Assembly (NCBI GenBank): GCA_947626155.1
Contig: CANQRC010000040.1
Coordinates: forward strand, 1 to 8,370
DNA: 8,370 nucleotides
Direction: 5' to 3'
Source: an uncultured Clostridia bacterium
GTDB lineage: Bacteria; Bacillota; Clostridia; Christensenellales; UBA1242
The first letter of the stretch is position 1. Every line of letters begins with the position of its first letter. The translations under genes were made by a program, and so were the position numbers. Below, one piece after another: positions 1 to 5,992 of this stretch. Below the pieces are notes generated by a model, which was not told the DNA's origin, ran no database searches, and worked only from the letters and a program-made list of their open reading frames with translations.

Positions 1-662
1 CACTGAATGGCTTAAATCAAATTATTGGTTATAGCAACCCAAACGCGACAGAAATTGGAGATGGTTTTCTTATGTATATGACATTTTTGCTCGAACTCTC
101 TTTGCCAAATGTCACAGAAATTGGAGGTGGTTTTCTTTACTACAACCAAGCCCTAACCACTCTCTCTTTGCCAAATGTGACAGAAATCGGAGATGATTTT
201 CTTCGCTATAACAGAGCTTTGACCGAAATATCTTTGCCAAATGTGAGAGAAATTGGAGGTGGTTTTCTTTACGAGAACGAGCGTTTGACAACACTCTCTT
301 TGCCAAAGGTGGGAATAATTGGGAGTGGTTTTCTTTACGGGAACGAGCGTTTGACAACACTCTCTTTGCCAAATGTGACAGAAATTGGAAATAATTTTCT
401 TTGCTTTAACCAAGCTTTGACCGAAATATCTTTACCAAATGTGACAAAAATTGAGAGATTTTTCCTTTACAACAACAGAAGCTTGACAACACTCTCTTTG
501 CCAAAAGTGAGAAGCATTGATTTTGAAGGCTTTTTAGAAAATGACAAGAAGTTGAAAAAATTGTATGCACCAAATTTGTCAAAGAAAAATAAATTGCCAT
601 GGCGCATTAAACTTGCTAGAACAAGAAAACCAATTGAAGAAGACTCAGTCAAAGAAAAATAA
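1..662 (+). CDS. Leucine-rich-repeat protein, 5'-truncated by the window edge
   Basis: The reading frame is open from the first codon in the window (position 3), so the N-terminus, any signal peptide and the true start lie upstream. An ATG at 72 is inside a repeat and is not the start. The visible part is built of eight consecutive leucine-rich repeats of the BspA/LRR_5 type with consensus LxxLSLPNVTEIGxxFLYxN. Each is 22 residues except the last full one, which is 23. A ninth, degenerate unit (LYAPNLSKK) caps the array, followed by a basic, then acidic tail ending in VKEK. I see no LPXTG motif, membrane anchor or other C-terminal domain. Proteins of this class are often surface or secreted binding proteins, but that cannot be tested here because the N-terminus is missing. 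The gene converges on the minus-strand gene at 689-1117. Confidence 0.85.
   Translation, partial: LNGLNQIIGYSNPNATEIGDGFLMYMTFLLELSLPNVTEIGGGFLYYNQALTTLSLPNVTEIGDDFLRYNRALTEISLPNVREIGGGFLYENERLTTLSLPKVGIIGSGFLYGNERLTTLSLPNVTEIGNNFLCFNQALTEISLPNVTKIERFFLYNNRSLTTLSLPKVRSIDFEGFLENDKKLKKLYAPNLSKKNKLPWRIKLARTRKPIEEDSVKEK
30..560 (+). repeat. Tandem 66-bp coding repeats (22-residue LRR units)
   Basis: Eight head-to-tail units begin at about 30, 96, 162, 228, 294, 360, 426 and 492. The TTTGCCA (or TTTACCA) core recurs at 101, 167, 233, 299, 365, 431 and 497, exactly 66 bp apart. The last unit carries one extra codon (69 bp). Units are similar at the DNA level as well as the protein level; the junctions near 274-310 and 340-376 are almost identical. 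This is a coding repeat, not a CRISPR or intergenic array. Confidence 0.9.
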
Positions 663-690
663 AAAGAACACGCAAAACGCGTGTTTTTTT
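661..690. terminator. Bidirectional intrinsic terminator (LRR gene / ferritin-like gene)
   Basis: A 7-bp stem AACACGC (667-673) pairs with GCGTGTT (679-685) around an AAAAC loop. It is followed by a T run on the plus strand and preceded by an A run at 661-665, which reads as a T run on the minus strand. It lies within a few bases of both stop codons, so it can serve both convergent genes. Confidence 0.85.
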
Positions 691-1117
691 ATAGATATTT
701 TCTCACATCAAATTCTTGGCGGTCCATAAGGCGGATGAGTTTCTTGGCTAGAGTTTTTGCTTCGTCATCAGCGGCCTTATAGTCATTTAGATATTTGTTC
801 AAGGACTTCACGCCCATGTTGCAGCCCTCAGTCATAAGGTCGGCAATGGTCTCGTCGGTGTCGTTAAAGGCAATTTTTATGCTTGTTTTCATTTTTGACA
901 TCCCTTTTGCAATGGGGCTAGGGTCTTTGCCCTCTTTGCCAAAACGATTTAGCATTTCTTGAAGTTCATCTTGTAAAAAATTGTAATCATCTTTATAGTT
1001 TATGAGTTTACTTTTAAACTCTTCATTTTGAACGTGCTCTAAAACCTCGTCAATGGCCTCAATTCCCATCTTGATTCCCGCGTCACATTCTTTAAGCAAA
1101 CTTATTGTGTCTGACAT
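689..1117 (-). CDS. Ferritin-like / DUF2383-type four-helix-bundle protein
   Basis: This is a 142-residue, almost wholly helical, soluble protein with no signal peptide. Four amphipathic helices can be drawn at about residues 3-27, 33-60, 70-100 and 108-138. A conserved-looking block ETIADLMTEGCNMGVKSL sits at the start of the last two helices, with a charged C-terminus ending RKYL. I recognise it as resembling small clostridial proteins of the ferritin-like/DUF2383 group, whose function is not established. I do not see a complete set of paired ExxH metal ligands, so ferritin-type iron chemistry should not be assumed. The start is ATG at 1117, because AAGGAG (1128-1123) lies 5 nt upstream. 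A GTG at 1123 overlaps that site and is rejected. It ends 3 nt from the shared terminator and is divergent from rpsF. Confidence 0.7.
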   Translation of the reverse strand: MSDTISLLKECDAGIKMGIEAIDEVLEHVQNEEFKSKLINYKDDYNFLQDELQEMLNRFGKEGKDPSPIAKGMSKMKTSIKIAFNDTDETIADLMTEGCNMGVKSLNKYLNDYKAADDEAKTLAKKLIRLMDRQEFDVRKYL

Positions 1118-1212
1118 AACCACTCCTTTTTATTATTGTGCCTAAATTTCTCTTTTTTAATACAAAATTCTTTTAAGGAAAGAATATTGTGCGGCGGAAT
1201 TTTGAAAAACAC

Positions 1213-1242
1213 TTGACAAGGTGGCGGGGGATGTGTTAATAT
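1213..1242 (+). promoter_or_regulatory. Sigma-A-type promoter of the rpsF operon
   Basis: A perfect TTGACA -35 (1213-1218) is followed by an 18-bp spacer and TAATAT as -10 (1237-1242). The predicted start of transcription is near 1249, leaving a leader of about 65 nt before rpsF. Confidence 0.85.
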
Positions 1243-1312
1243 CTTGCTAGCAGTGATTTTTTGCTGTCCTTGTTCTTTTAAAAGAAGAACCATTAGTCCA
1301 AAAGGAGGTATT
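1243..1312 (+). promoter_or_regulatory. rpsF mRNA leader with a hairpin and strong ribosome binding site
   Basis: The leader contains a 14-bp perfect palindrome TTCTTTTAAAAGAA (1274-1287), extendable to a GTTCTT/AAGAAC hairpin at 1272-1290, upstream of an ideal AAGGAGGT ribosome binding site (1302-1309). Many rpsF leaders carry a structure bound by the S6:S18 complex. The CCG trinucleotide typical of that motif is absent here, so I note a hairpin only and do not call that element. Confidence 0.4.
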
Positions 1313-1315
1313 ATG

Positions 1316-1597
1316 ATGAATAAGTATGAACTTATGTTTATCATCGCTCAGGACACCACTGATGAGAAGAAAGAAGAACTCATCGAACGCTTCAAAAAGT
1401 ACGTTGAAGCCCACAAAGGTGTTGTTGAGGGCGTTGAGAAACTTGGAACAAAAAAACTTGCTTATCCAATCAACTTCAAAAATGAGGGTTACTATGTTTT
1501 GATGAACATTCAACTTTCACCAGAAGAGGTTGACGCAATGAACAAGCTTATGACCATCACTGACGGAATTGTTCGCCAGATGTTTGTCAGAAAGTAA
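1316..1597 (+). CDS. rpsF: 30S ribosomal protein S6
   Basis: S6 is a small-subunit protein that forms a dimer with S18 on 16S rRNA in the platform. The 93-residue product starts MNKYELMFII, matching the usual first beta strand of bacterial S6, and contains the family motif LGTKKLAYPI and a C-terminal TDGIVRQMFVRK like the IIRH-V segment of other S6 proteins. Two ATGs lie in tandem (1313 and 1316). The second gives 7-nt spacing from AAGGAGG and the usual N-terminus, so I use it. It is the first gene of an operon with ssb and rpsR, the common bacterial arrangement, and has a strong dedicated promoter upstream. The usual acidic C-terminal tail seen in some S6 proteins is absent. Confidence 0.95.
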   Translation: MNKYELMFIIAQDTTDEKKEELIERFKKYVEAHKGVVEGVEKLGTKKLAYPINFKNEGYYVLMNIQLSPEEVDAMNKLMTITDGIVRQMFVRK

Positions 1598-1609
1598 AGG
1601 AGATTTTTT

Positions 1610-2035
1610 ATGAACAAAGTTATTTTGATTGGGAATTTGACCCGTGACCCAGAACTCCAAACCACAAATGGAGGGGTTTCCGTTTGCAGATTCACTCTTG
1701 CAGTCACAAGAAGATTTGCAAATTCTGAGGGCGAAAGAGACGCGGATTTCTTGAACATTGTTGTTTGGAGAAATCAGGCGGAAAATTGCCACAAATATTT
1801 GAAAAAAGGCTCAAAATGTGCCGTAACAGGAAGAATTCAAACTTCAAGTTATGACGCGCAAGACGGGTCAAAGAGATACACAACAGATATTGTTGCTGAT
1901 GAAGTGGAGTTTATAACAAATCCAAGAAACGGTGAGGATGGTGGATTTGCTCCAACTCAAACTGAGCCAAAACAAGAAAAGCCAAAACAAACGGCAGAAC
2001 TTGAAGAAATTGACGACGACAGCCTTCCATTCTAG
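1610..2035 (+). CDS. ssb: Single-stranded DNA-binding protein
   Basis: SSB coats single-stranded DNA in replication, repair and recombination, normally as a homotetramer, and recruits partner proteins through its C-terminal tip. This 141-residue protein has an N-terminal OB fold (about 1-105) starting MNKVILIGNLTRDPEL, with the family block FLNIVVWRNQAE around Trp53. A Gln/Pro/Lys-rich flexible linker follows at about 106-133. The tip DDDSLPF (135-141) is the conserved acidic partner-binding peptide, so the protein is complete. AAAGGAG lies 7 nt upstream of the ATG, and only 12 nt separate the gene from rpsF, indicating co-transcription. Placement between rpsF and rpsR is the classic order. 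Confidence 0.96.
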   Translation: MNKVILIGNLTRDPELQTTNGGVSVCRFTLAVTRRFANSEGERDADFLNIVVWRNQAENCHKYLKKGSKCAVTGRIQTSSYDAQDGSKRYTTDIVADEVEFITNPRNGEDGGFAPTQTEPKQEKPKQTAELEEIDDDSLPF

Positions 2036-2058
2036 GCTGAAAATTTAAGGAGAAAAAA

Positions 2059-2319
2059 ATGAGCGAAGCAGTTAAGACCGAAGAAAAGGTCACAAAAAAA
2101 TATCGTAAACCTGCAAAGAAAAAAGTTTGTGCTTTTTGCGTTGCTGGGGAAGATAAAATTGATTATAAAGATGTAGCAAAAATCAAAAAATACATCACAG
2201 AAAAAGGCAAAATTTTGCCAAGACGCCAAACAGGTGTTTGCTCTTATCATCAAAGAGAACTTGCAAATGCAATTAAGAGAGCAAGGAACATGGCCCTTTT
2301 GCCATACGTTGGTGATTAA
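2059..2319 (+). CDS. rpsR: 30S ribosomal protein S18, zinc-binding form
   Basis: S18 is the S6 partner in the platform of the small subunit. The 86-residue product has a lysine-rich N-terminal extension followed by the S18 core: the block IDYKDVAKIKKYI, then GKILPRRQTG and the C-terminal AIKRARNMALLPYV, all family signatures. Cys24, Cys27, Cys61 and His64 (CAFC and CSYH) form the likely zinc site that marks the C+ form of S18. A TAAGGAG-type ribosome binding site precedes the ATG, and the gap after ssb is 23 nt. It is transcribed from the rpsF promoter, as no separate promoter is visible. Confidence 0.96.
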   Translation: MSEAVKTEEKVTKKYRKPAKKKVCAFCVAGEDKIDYKDVAKIKKYITEKGKILPRRQTGVCSYHQRELANAIKRARNMALLPYVGD

Positions 2320-2331
2320 AAGGAGTTTAGC

Positions 2332-2538
2332 ATGAAAAAAGATACACATCCAGAATATCATGAAGTTACAGTTGTCTGCGCTTGTGGAAACACTTTCAAA
2401 ACAGGCTCAACTGTTAAAGGCGACACAATCAAAATTGATATTTGCAATAAATGTCACCCATTTTACACCGGCAAAAAGAAAGTTGTTGACGCCAGCGGAA
2501 ACGTTGAAAACTTCAAGAAGAAATACAATCTTCAATAA
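2332..2538 (+). CDS. rpmE: 50S ribosomal protein L31, zinc-binding form
   Basis: L31 bridges the large and small subunits. This 68-residue protein starts MKKDTHPEYHEV, the standard L31 opening, and carries Cys16, Cys18, Cys38 and Cys41 (CAC and CNKC), the zinc-ribbon ligands that distinguish L31A from the zinc-free paralogue. HPFYTGKKK follows, as expected. AAAAGGAG lies just upstream of the ATG and the gap to rpsR is 12 nt, so the gene is the last of the rpsF operon. In many Bacillota rpsR is followed by other genes and rpmE sits instead with prfA and prmC. Here rpmE links the two blocks. A terminator follows directly. Confidence 0.96.
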   Translation: MKKDTHPEYHEVTVVCACGNTFKTGSTVKGDTIKIDICNKCHPFYTGKKKVVDASGNVENFKKKYNLQ

Positions 2539-2552
2539 AAAATCAAACAAAA

Positions 2553-2577
2553 AAAACAGGCAAAAACCTGTTTTTTT
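2553..2577. terminator. Bidirectional intrinsic terminator (rpmE / minus-strand gene)
   Basis: ACAGG (2556-2560) pairs with CCTGT (2567-2571) around CAAAAA, extended by A/T pairs, with seven Ts after it and an A run before it. It ends the rpsF-rpmE operon and also suits the convergent gene at 2597-3043. Confidence 0.85.
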
Positions 2578-2596
2578 ATTGTTTTTTTGTGATTTT

Positions 2597-3043
2597 TTAA
2601 ACTTTTTCTACTGATGGCCTTTCATATGGGGTTGGCTTTGCAGTTTTCTTTACGGCATCCATTGTGTTGCAAAGTTGTGCAAATTGTTCACCGAACTCTT
2701 TGCCTTTGGATTGTTTTACAAATTCTTCATGCAAAATCTCAGGAAGCATTTTCTTAAACCAGAAATTTGTTGGAATTGCTGGCAGGCTGTCATAATAGCC
2801 GCCAAGCGCGTCACTTACAAGAAGCGAGATGAGCCCTTTTGAGATGTCCTCTTCAGTGAGGTGCTCTTTGTTTTGCTTTGTAACTGTTATATAAAGTTTT
2901 TCGTCTTTTTCAAACACATTTTTTGCAGAACCTATAACAAAAACACTCTTTCCGCCCTCTGTTTTCTTTTCTATTGTAAAGCCTCTATACATTCCGCTTT
3001 TTATTTCATACTCTCCGTCTTCTTGCATTTTTGAAATTTCCAT
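2597..3043 (-). CDS. Hypothetical protein, 148 aa
   Basis: I do not recognise this family. The product is soluble, without signal peptide or membrane segment. It seems to have an N-terminal beta-rich part (about 1-55; for example SGMYRGFTIEKK and KLYITVTKQ) followed by a helical part, including an ISKGLISLLVSDALGGYYDSL stretch split by a Gly pair, and a proline-containing tail. Only one cysteine is present. The start is ATG at 3043, with GGAGGG (3053-3048) 4 nt upstream. A longer frame from 3076 would begin inside the promoter -10 box and is rejected. The gene has its own consensus promoter and is inserted antisense between rpmE and the yqhQ-prmC gene, so it is a single-gene transcription unit. 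Confidence 0.75.
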   Translation of the reverse strand: MEISKMQEDGEYEIKSGMYRGFTIEKKTEGGKSVFVIGSAKNVFEKDEKLYITVTKQNKEHLTEEDISKGLISLLVSDALGGYYDSLPAIPTNFWFKKMLPEILHEEFVKQSKGKEFGEQFAQLCNTMDAVKKTAKPTPYERPSVEKV

Positions 3044-3064
3044 TTTTCCCTCCAATATATTTTT

Positions 3065-3093
3065 ATTGTAACACATTTTGCCAGCTTTGTCAA
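3065..3093 (-). promoter_or_regulatory. Consensus promoter for the 2597-3043 gene
   Basis: Read on the minus strand, TTGACA (3093-3088) and TACAAT (3070-3065) are separated by exactly 17 bp. Predicted transcription start is near 3058, giving a leader of about 15 nt that contains the GGAGGG site. It lies within the upstream region of the divergent yqhQ-prmC gene. Confidence 0.85.
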
Positions 3094-3130
3094 GGGTTTA
3101 TATTTGCGGCGGCTTGGCAATAATTTTTTC

Positions 3131-4786
3131 ATGGACAAGTTTGCGTTTCCTCTTCCAAACGGCGTGATGTTTGCTTCGGGAGAAAAAAGAGTTGTGTCTT
3201 TTGTGACCGAGAGCGGGCAGAAACGCCTGAAATCTTTCGCCGAGAAGAACAAAATTTTGTATTTTCATTTTCCTTTTGCAAGAGGTTTGCAAATTTTCTT
3301 TTGTGGCATTTTTTCAATTTTTACCACTTTTTTTCAATTTTTTTGCGAAAAATCAAAGAAAAAAAGTGATTTTTTCAAAAATTGGATAATTTTTGGGGCG
3401 GTTTTAATTTTTTCTGTTTTGTTTAGTGCGCTTGTTTTTGGCTTTGCGCCGGCAAGGCTTGGAATTTTGATTGTGCCACTTTCTTGCCATGCAATTTTGC
3501 GAAATTTTGTCATCTCACTTTTCAAGATTGTTTTCTTTGTTTTAACTTTGCTTACCCTTCGGTGCTTGCCGCCATTTGTTGAATTTCTAAGGTTCAACCG
3601 CGCCATTGATTTGGTTTTGGGCGGGAAAAAGAAAGACTGTTTGCCAACCAATTTTTTGAATTTTGTTGTTTTTGTTTTTATTTTGGATTTTCTTGTGGTA
3701 ACATTAGTTGGAGTAAATTTTTCAATAATTTTCAACTTCTTTTTTCACCTTGCAATTTTTCTCCTGTGCATAAGCGCGGGCTATGAGATTTTGCTTTTGG
3801 CAGAGAGGTGGTGGGGGAAGCTGGGATTTGTCACGGCTTGGCTTGTTTATGCAAAGCCCTCAACAACTCATGTTGAAACGGCATCAATTGCATTCACTGA
3901 GTTAAATTTGCTTTTATCTCAAAAGGAGAGACAATTTATGGAAGACGAAAAAGGGCATTCTTTTTCTGTGGTTTACAATGAGGTCAAAAACAGGCTTGCA
4001 AGCGCCGGCATAACCGACAAAAGCGAGGCGGACTGGCTTATTGCCACGGTTTTGAATAAAAATAGGGCAGAGTTTAAACTTGTCTCCTCCATTTCAGACA
4101 AGCAAGAACAGGACATCATGCGCGCCACAAACAGGCGAGTGAAAGGGGAAAGTTTGGACAACATTTTTGGCTTCACGGAGTTCTACGGGCTGACTTTTGA
4201 TGTGAACAAAAAGGTGTTGACGCCAAGAATGGAGACCGAAATTTTGGTGGAGCAGGTTTTGAAAGCGGAAAAAAACTTTAAAAATCCCAAAATTTTGGAT
4301 TTGGGGACTGGCTCGGGCTGCATTGCAATTTCCATTGCAAAAAATTGTGACGCCGAGGTGTGCGCCGTGGATGTAAGCAAGGTTGCGCTGCTCACGGCCG
4401 AGGCAAACGCCAAGAAAAACGACGTTAAAATTGAATTTTTGCACTCAAATTTGTTTGAGGGCTTGAAAAGAAAGCGAAAGTTTGATATAATAGTGTCAAA
4501 TCCGCCATATATCAAAAGTGATGACATCAAAAAACTTGACAAAAACGTGAGGGAATGTGACCCGCTTCTTGCACTTGATGGCGGCGAGGATGGGCTTGAC
4601 TTCTATCGCCAAATTTCCGAAAAAGCGCCCTCTAAGCTTACAAGCGGCGGAATGCTTTTTTATGAAGTGGGCAAGGGGCAGGCAAGCGCGGTGAGAAAAA
4701 TCATGCGCGAAAATGGTTTTGAAGAGATAAAAACCATTAAAGATTACAACAAAATTGAAAGAGTGGTTTATGGAAGAATTAGGTAG
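3131..4786 (+). CDS. prmC: Fusion of a degenerate YqhQ/DUF1385 membrane domain with PrmC, release factor glutamine methyltransferase
   Basis: One frame of 551 codons holds two proteins that are usually separate. Residues 1 to about 262 resemble DUF1385/YqhQ: GVM near the start, FARG (49-52), about five hydrophobic segments (near 52-71, 84-108, 124-150, 174-197, 201-218), then SAGYEILLLAERW and HVETASIAF. The family's YHGAEHK and HPRCGTSF motifs are not recognisable. Residues 270-551 are a complete 282-aa PrmC, which uses SAM to methylate the GGQ glutamine of RF1 and RF2. It has VLTPRMETE, DLGTGSGCIAISIA (SAM-binding motif I; D390) and NPPY (457-460), the substrate-glutamine-binding motif. I chose the ATG at 3131 because its length before GVM fits the family. 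A TTG at 3104 with AAGGG upstream is an alternative. prfA overlaps its end by 17 nt. Confidence 0.88.
   Translation: MDKFAFPLPNGVMFASGEKRVVSFVTESGQKRLKSFAEKNKILYFHFPFARGLQIFFCGIFSIFTTFFQFFCEKSKKKSDFFKNWIIFGAVLIFSVLFSALVFGFAPARLGILIVPLSCHAILRNFVISLFKIVFFVLTLLTLRCLPPFVEFLRFNRAIDLVLGGKKKDCLPTNFLNFVVFVFILDFLVVTLVGVNFSIIFNFFFHLAIFLLCISAGYEILLLAERWWGKLGFVTAWLVYAKPSTTHVETASIAFTELNLLLSQKERQFMEDEKGHSFSVVYNEVKNRLASAGITDKSEADWLIATVLNKNRAEFKLVSSISDKQEQDIMRATNRRVKGESLDNIFGFTEFYGLTFDVNKKVLTPRMETEILVEQVLKAEKNFKNPKILDLGTGSGCIAISIAKNCDAEVCAVDVSKVALLTAEANAKKNDVKIEFLHSNLFEGLKRKRKFDIIVSNPPYIKSDDIKKLDKNVRECDPLLALDGGEDGLDFYRQISEKAPSKLTSGGMLFYEVGKGQASAVRKIMRENGFEEIKTIKDYNKIERVVYGRIR
3921..3940 (+). promoter_or_regulatory. 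Internal ribosome binding site and start codon for free PrmC
   Basis: AAAAGGAG (3921-3928) lies 9 nt before an in-frame ATG (3938-3940). Starting there yields exactly a full-length 282-residue PrmC. The site is read in the fusion as Gln-Lys-Glu, at the junction where the YqhQ-like domain ends. Separate synthesis of PrmC is inferred, not shown. Confidence 0.7.
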
Positions 4787-5855
4787 AGAATTGTTAGAGA
4801 AAACAGAAAAATCCAAGGTCAGATATGACGAACTGACTGATCTTATCATGCGCCCAGAAATTATTGCGGACAACCGCGAATGGAAAAAACTTGTAAAAGA
4901 GAGAAATTCGCTGGAAGAGCTTGCAAATGCGCATCTTGTGCTGAAAAAACTGATTGAAAATCTTGACGCTTGCGAAAAGGACCTGCAAAATGAAAAAGAA
5001 CCAGAGATGGTCTCTCTTTTCAAAGGCGAAATTGAAGATCTGAAAGTGAAGATTGATGAGGAAGTTGAAAACATCAAAATTTTGCTTCTTCCAAAGGACG
5101 AAAATGACGACAGCAACGCCATCATTGAGGTGAGGTCTGCCGCTGGCGGAGAAGAGAGCGCGCTTTTTGCAATGGAACTTTGCAGAATGTATTCTCATTA
5201 TGCCGAAAAAAACCGCTGGAAAGTGGAATATATTGACACCAATGAAACTGAAATTGGCGGAATTAAGGACGCCACAATCATGGTGAGGGGCAAGGGCGCT
5301 TATTCTCGCTTGAAATATGAAAGCGGCGTTCACCGCGTTCAAAGAGTTCCAGAAACCGAAAGCCAGGGAAGAATTCACACTTCCACTGCCACAGTTGCCG
5401 TTCTGCCAGAGGTTGAGGATGTGGATTTTGAGATTTTGGATAAAGACCTTCGAATTGATACATATCATTCGGGCGGCGCAGGCGGACAAAATGTGAACAA
5501 GGTTGAAACTGCAATTCGAATAACCTATCTTCCACTCAACATTGTGGTGACTTGTCAGGATGAGAGGTCGCAGCTTAAAAACAAGGAAAAAGCGTTCAAC
5601 ATTTTGAGGTCAAAACTTTATGATTATTATCAAGAACAGAAGATGAGCGAGTATGACGCCAACAGAAAAAGCCAGGTGGGCAGGGGAAACCGCAACGAGA
5701 GAATTCGCACTTACAACTATCCTCAAGGCCGCGTCACTGACCACCGCGTGAACCTCACCTCTTATGACTTAAATGGAGTTTTGAATGGAAATATTGACGA
5801 ATTTATTGACGCAAATATTTTAAAAGAAAGAACCGAACTTTTGCAACAAGCATAA
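4770..5855 (+). CDS. prfA: Peptide chain release factor 1
   Basis: RF1 recognises UAA and UAG stop codons in the ribosomal A site and triggers peptide release. The 361-residue protein has the helical N-terminal domain, then the conserved block EVRSAAGGEESALFAMELCR. The codon-recognition motif PET (194-196, in RVPETESQGRIHTSTATVA) is of the RF1 PxT type rather than the RF2 SPF type. The catalytic GGQ (238-240, in SGGAGGQNVNK) contains the Gln240 expected to be methylated by PrmC, encoded directly upstream. C-terminal RIRTYNYPQGRVTDHR is also typical. The start is ATG at 4770, preceded by a GAAAGAG-like site and overlapping prmC by 17 nt, which suggests translational coupling. A TTG at 4755 is less likely. 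Length is normal for RF1. Confidence 0.96.
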   Translation: MEELGRELLEKTEKSKVRYDELTDLIMRPEIIADNREWKKLVKERNSLEELANAHLVLKKLIENLDACEKDLQNEKEPEMVSLFKGEIEDLKVKIDEEVENIKILLLPKDENDDSNAIIEVRSAAGGEESALFAMELCRMYSHYAEKNRWKVEYIDTNETEIGGIKDATIMVRGKGAYSRLKYESGVHRVQRVPETESQGRIHTSTATVAVLPEVEDVDFEILDKDLRIDTYHSGGAGGQNVNKVETAIRITYLPLNIVVTCQDERSQLKNKEKAFNILRSKLYDYYQEQKMSEYDANRKSQVGRGNRNERIRTYNYPQGRVTDHRVNLTSYDLNGVLNGNIDEFIDANILKERTELLQQA

Positions 5856-5858
5856 AAG

Positions 5859-5882
5859 ACGCAAAAATTTTTGCGTTTTTTT
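5859..5882 (+). terminator. Intrinsic terminator after prfA
   Basis: ACGCAAAAA and TTTTTGCGT (5859-5876) form a perfect palindrome, followed directly by T6 and further T-rich sequence. It ends the prmC-prfA transcript. Confidence 0.85.
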
Positions 5883-5943
5883 CATTTTTTTATGAATTTT
5901 TTGATATTTTTTCAACTTTTTATCTTAGTTTAAAAATTGCATA

Positions 5944-5972
5944 TTGACAAAATGCGGTTTTGAGGTTATAAT
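5944..5972 (+). promoter_or_regulatory. Near-perfect sigma-A promoter with very short leader
   Basis: TTGACA (5944-5949), a 17-bp spacer and TATAAT (5967-5972) match the consensus at every position. Transcription should begin near 5979, only about 4 nt before the TTGGAGG ribosome binding site (5981-5987) of the next gene, giving a leader of about 14 nt. Confidence 0.9.
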
Positions 5973-5992
5973 AAAGCCGTTTGGAGGCAATT

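Noticed and set aside
30..560. Possible CRISPR array because of regular direct repeats
   Set aside because: Repeats are contiguous, degenerate, in frame and coding for LRR units; there are no unique spacers.
112..600. Several minus-strand open frames of 60-86 codons opposite the LRR gene
   Set aside because: They mirror the 66-bp repeat on the other strand, overlap each other in different frames, and lack ribosome binding sites.
1243..1312. S6:S18-binding leader element
   Set aside because: The defining CCG trinucleotide is not present in the leader; only a generic hairpin can be supported.
1244..1315. Longer N-terminus for S6 from a TTG at 1244
   Set aside because: It would start at about the transcription start and add residues foreign to S6; the AAGGAGG-supported ATG at 1316 gives the normal N-terminus.
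2360..2614. Second frame over rpmE, 84 codons
   Set aside because: It overlaps rpmE in another frame, runs through the terminator, and has no ribosome binding site.
3334..5489. Long minus-strand frames (for example 4496-5125 and 4794-5489) opposite prmC and prfA
   Set aside because: They lie opposite well-conserved genes, show no recognisable motifs and have no ribosome binding sites.
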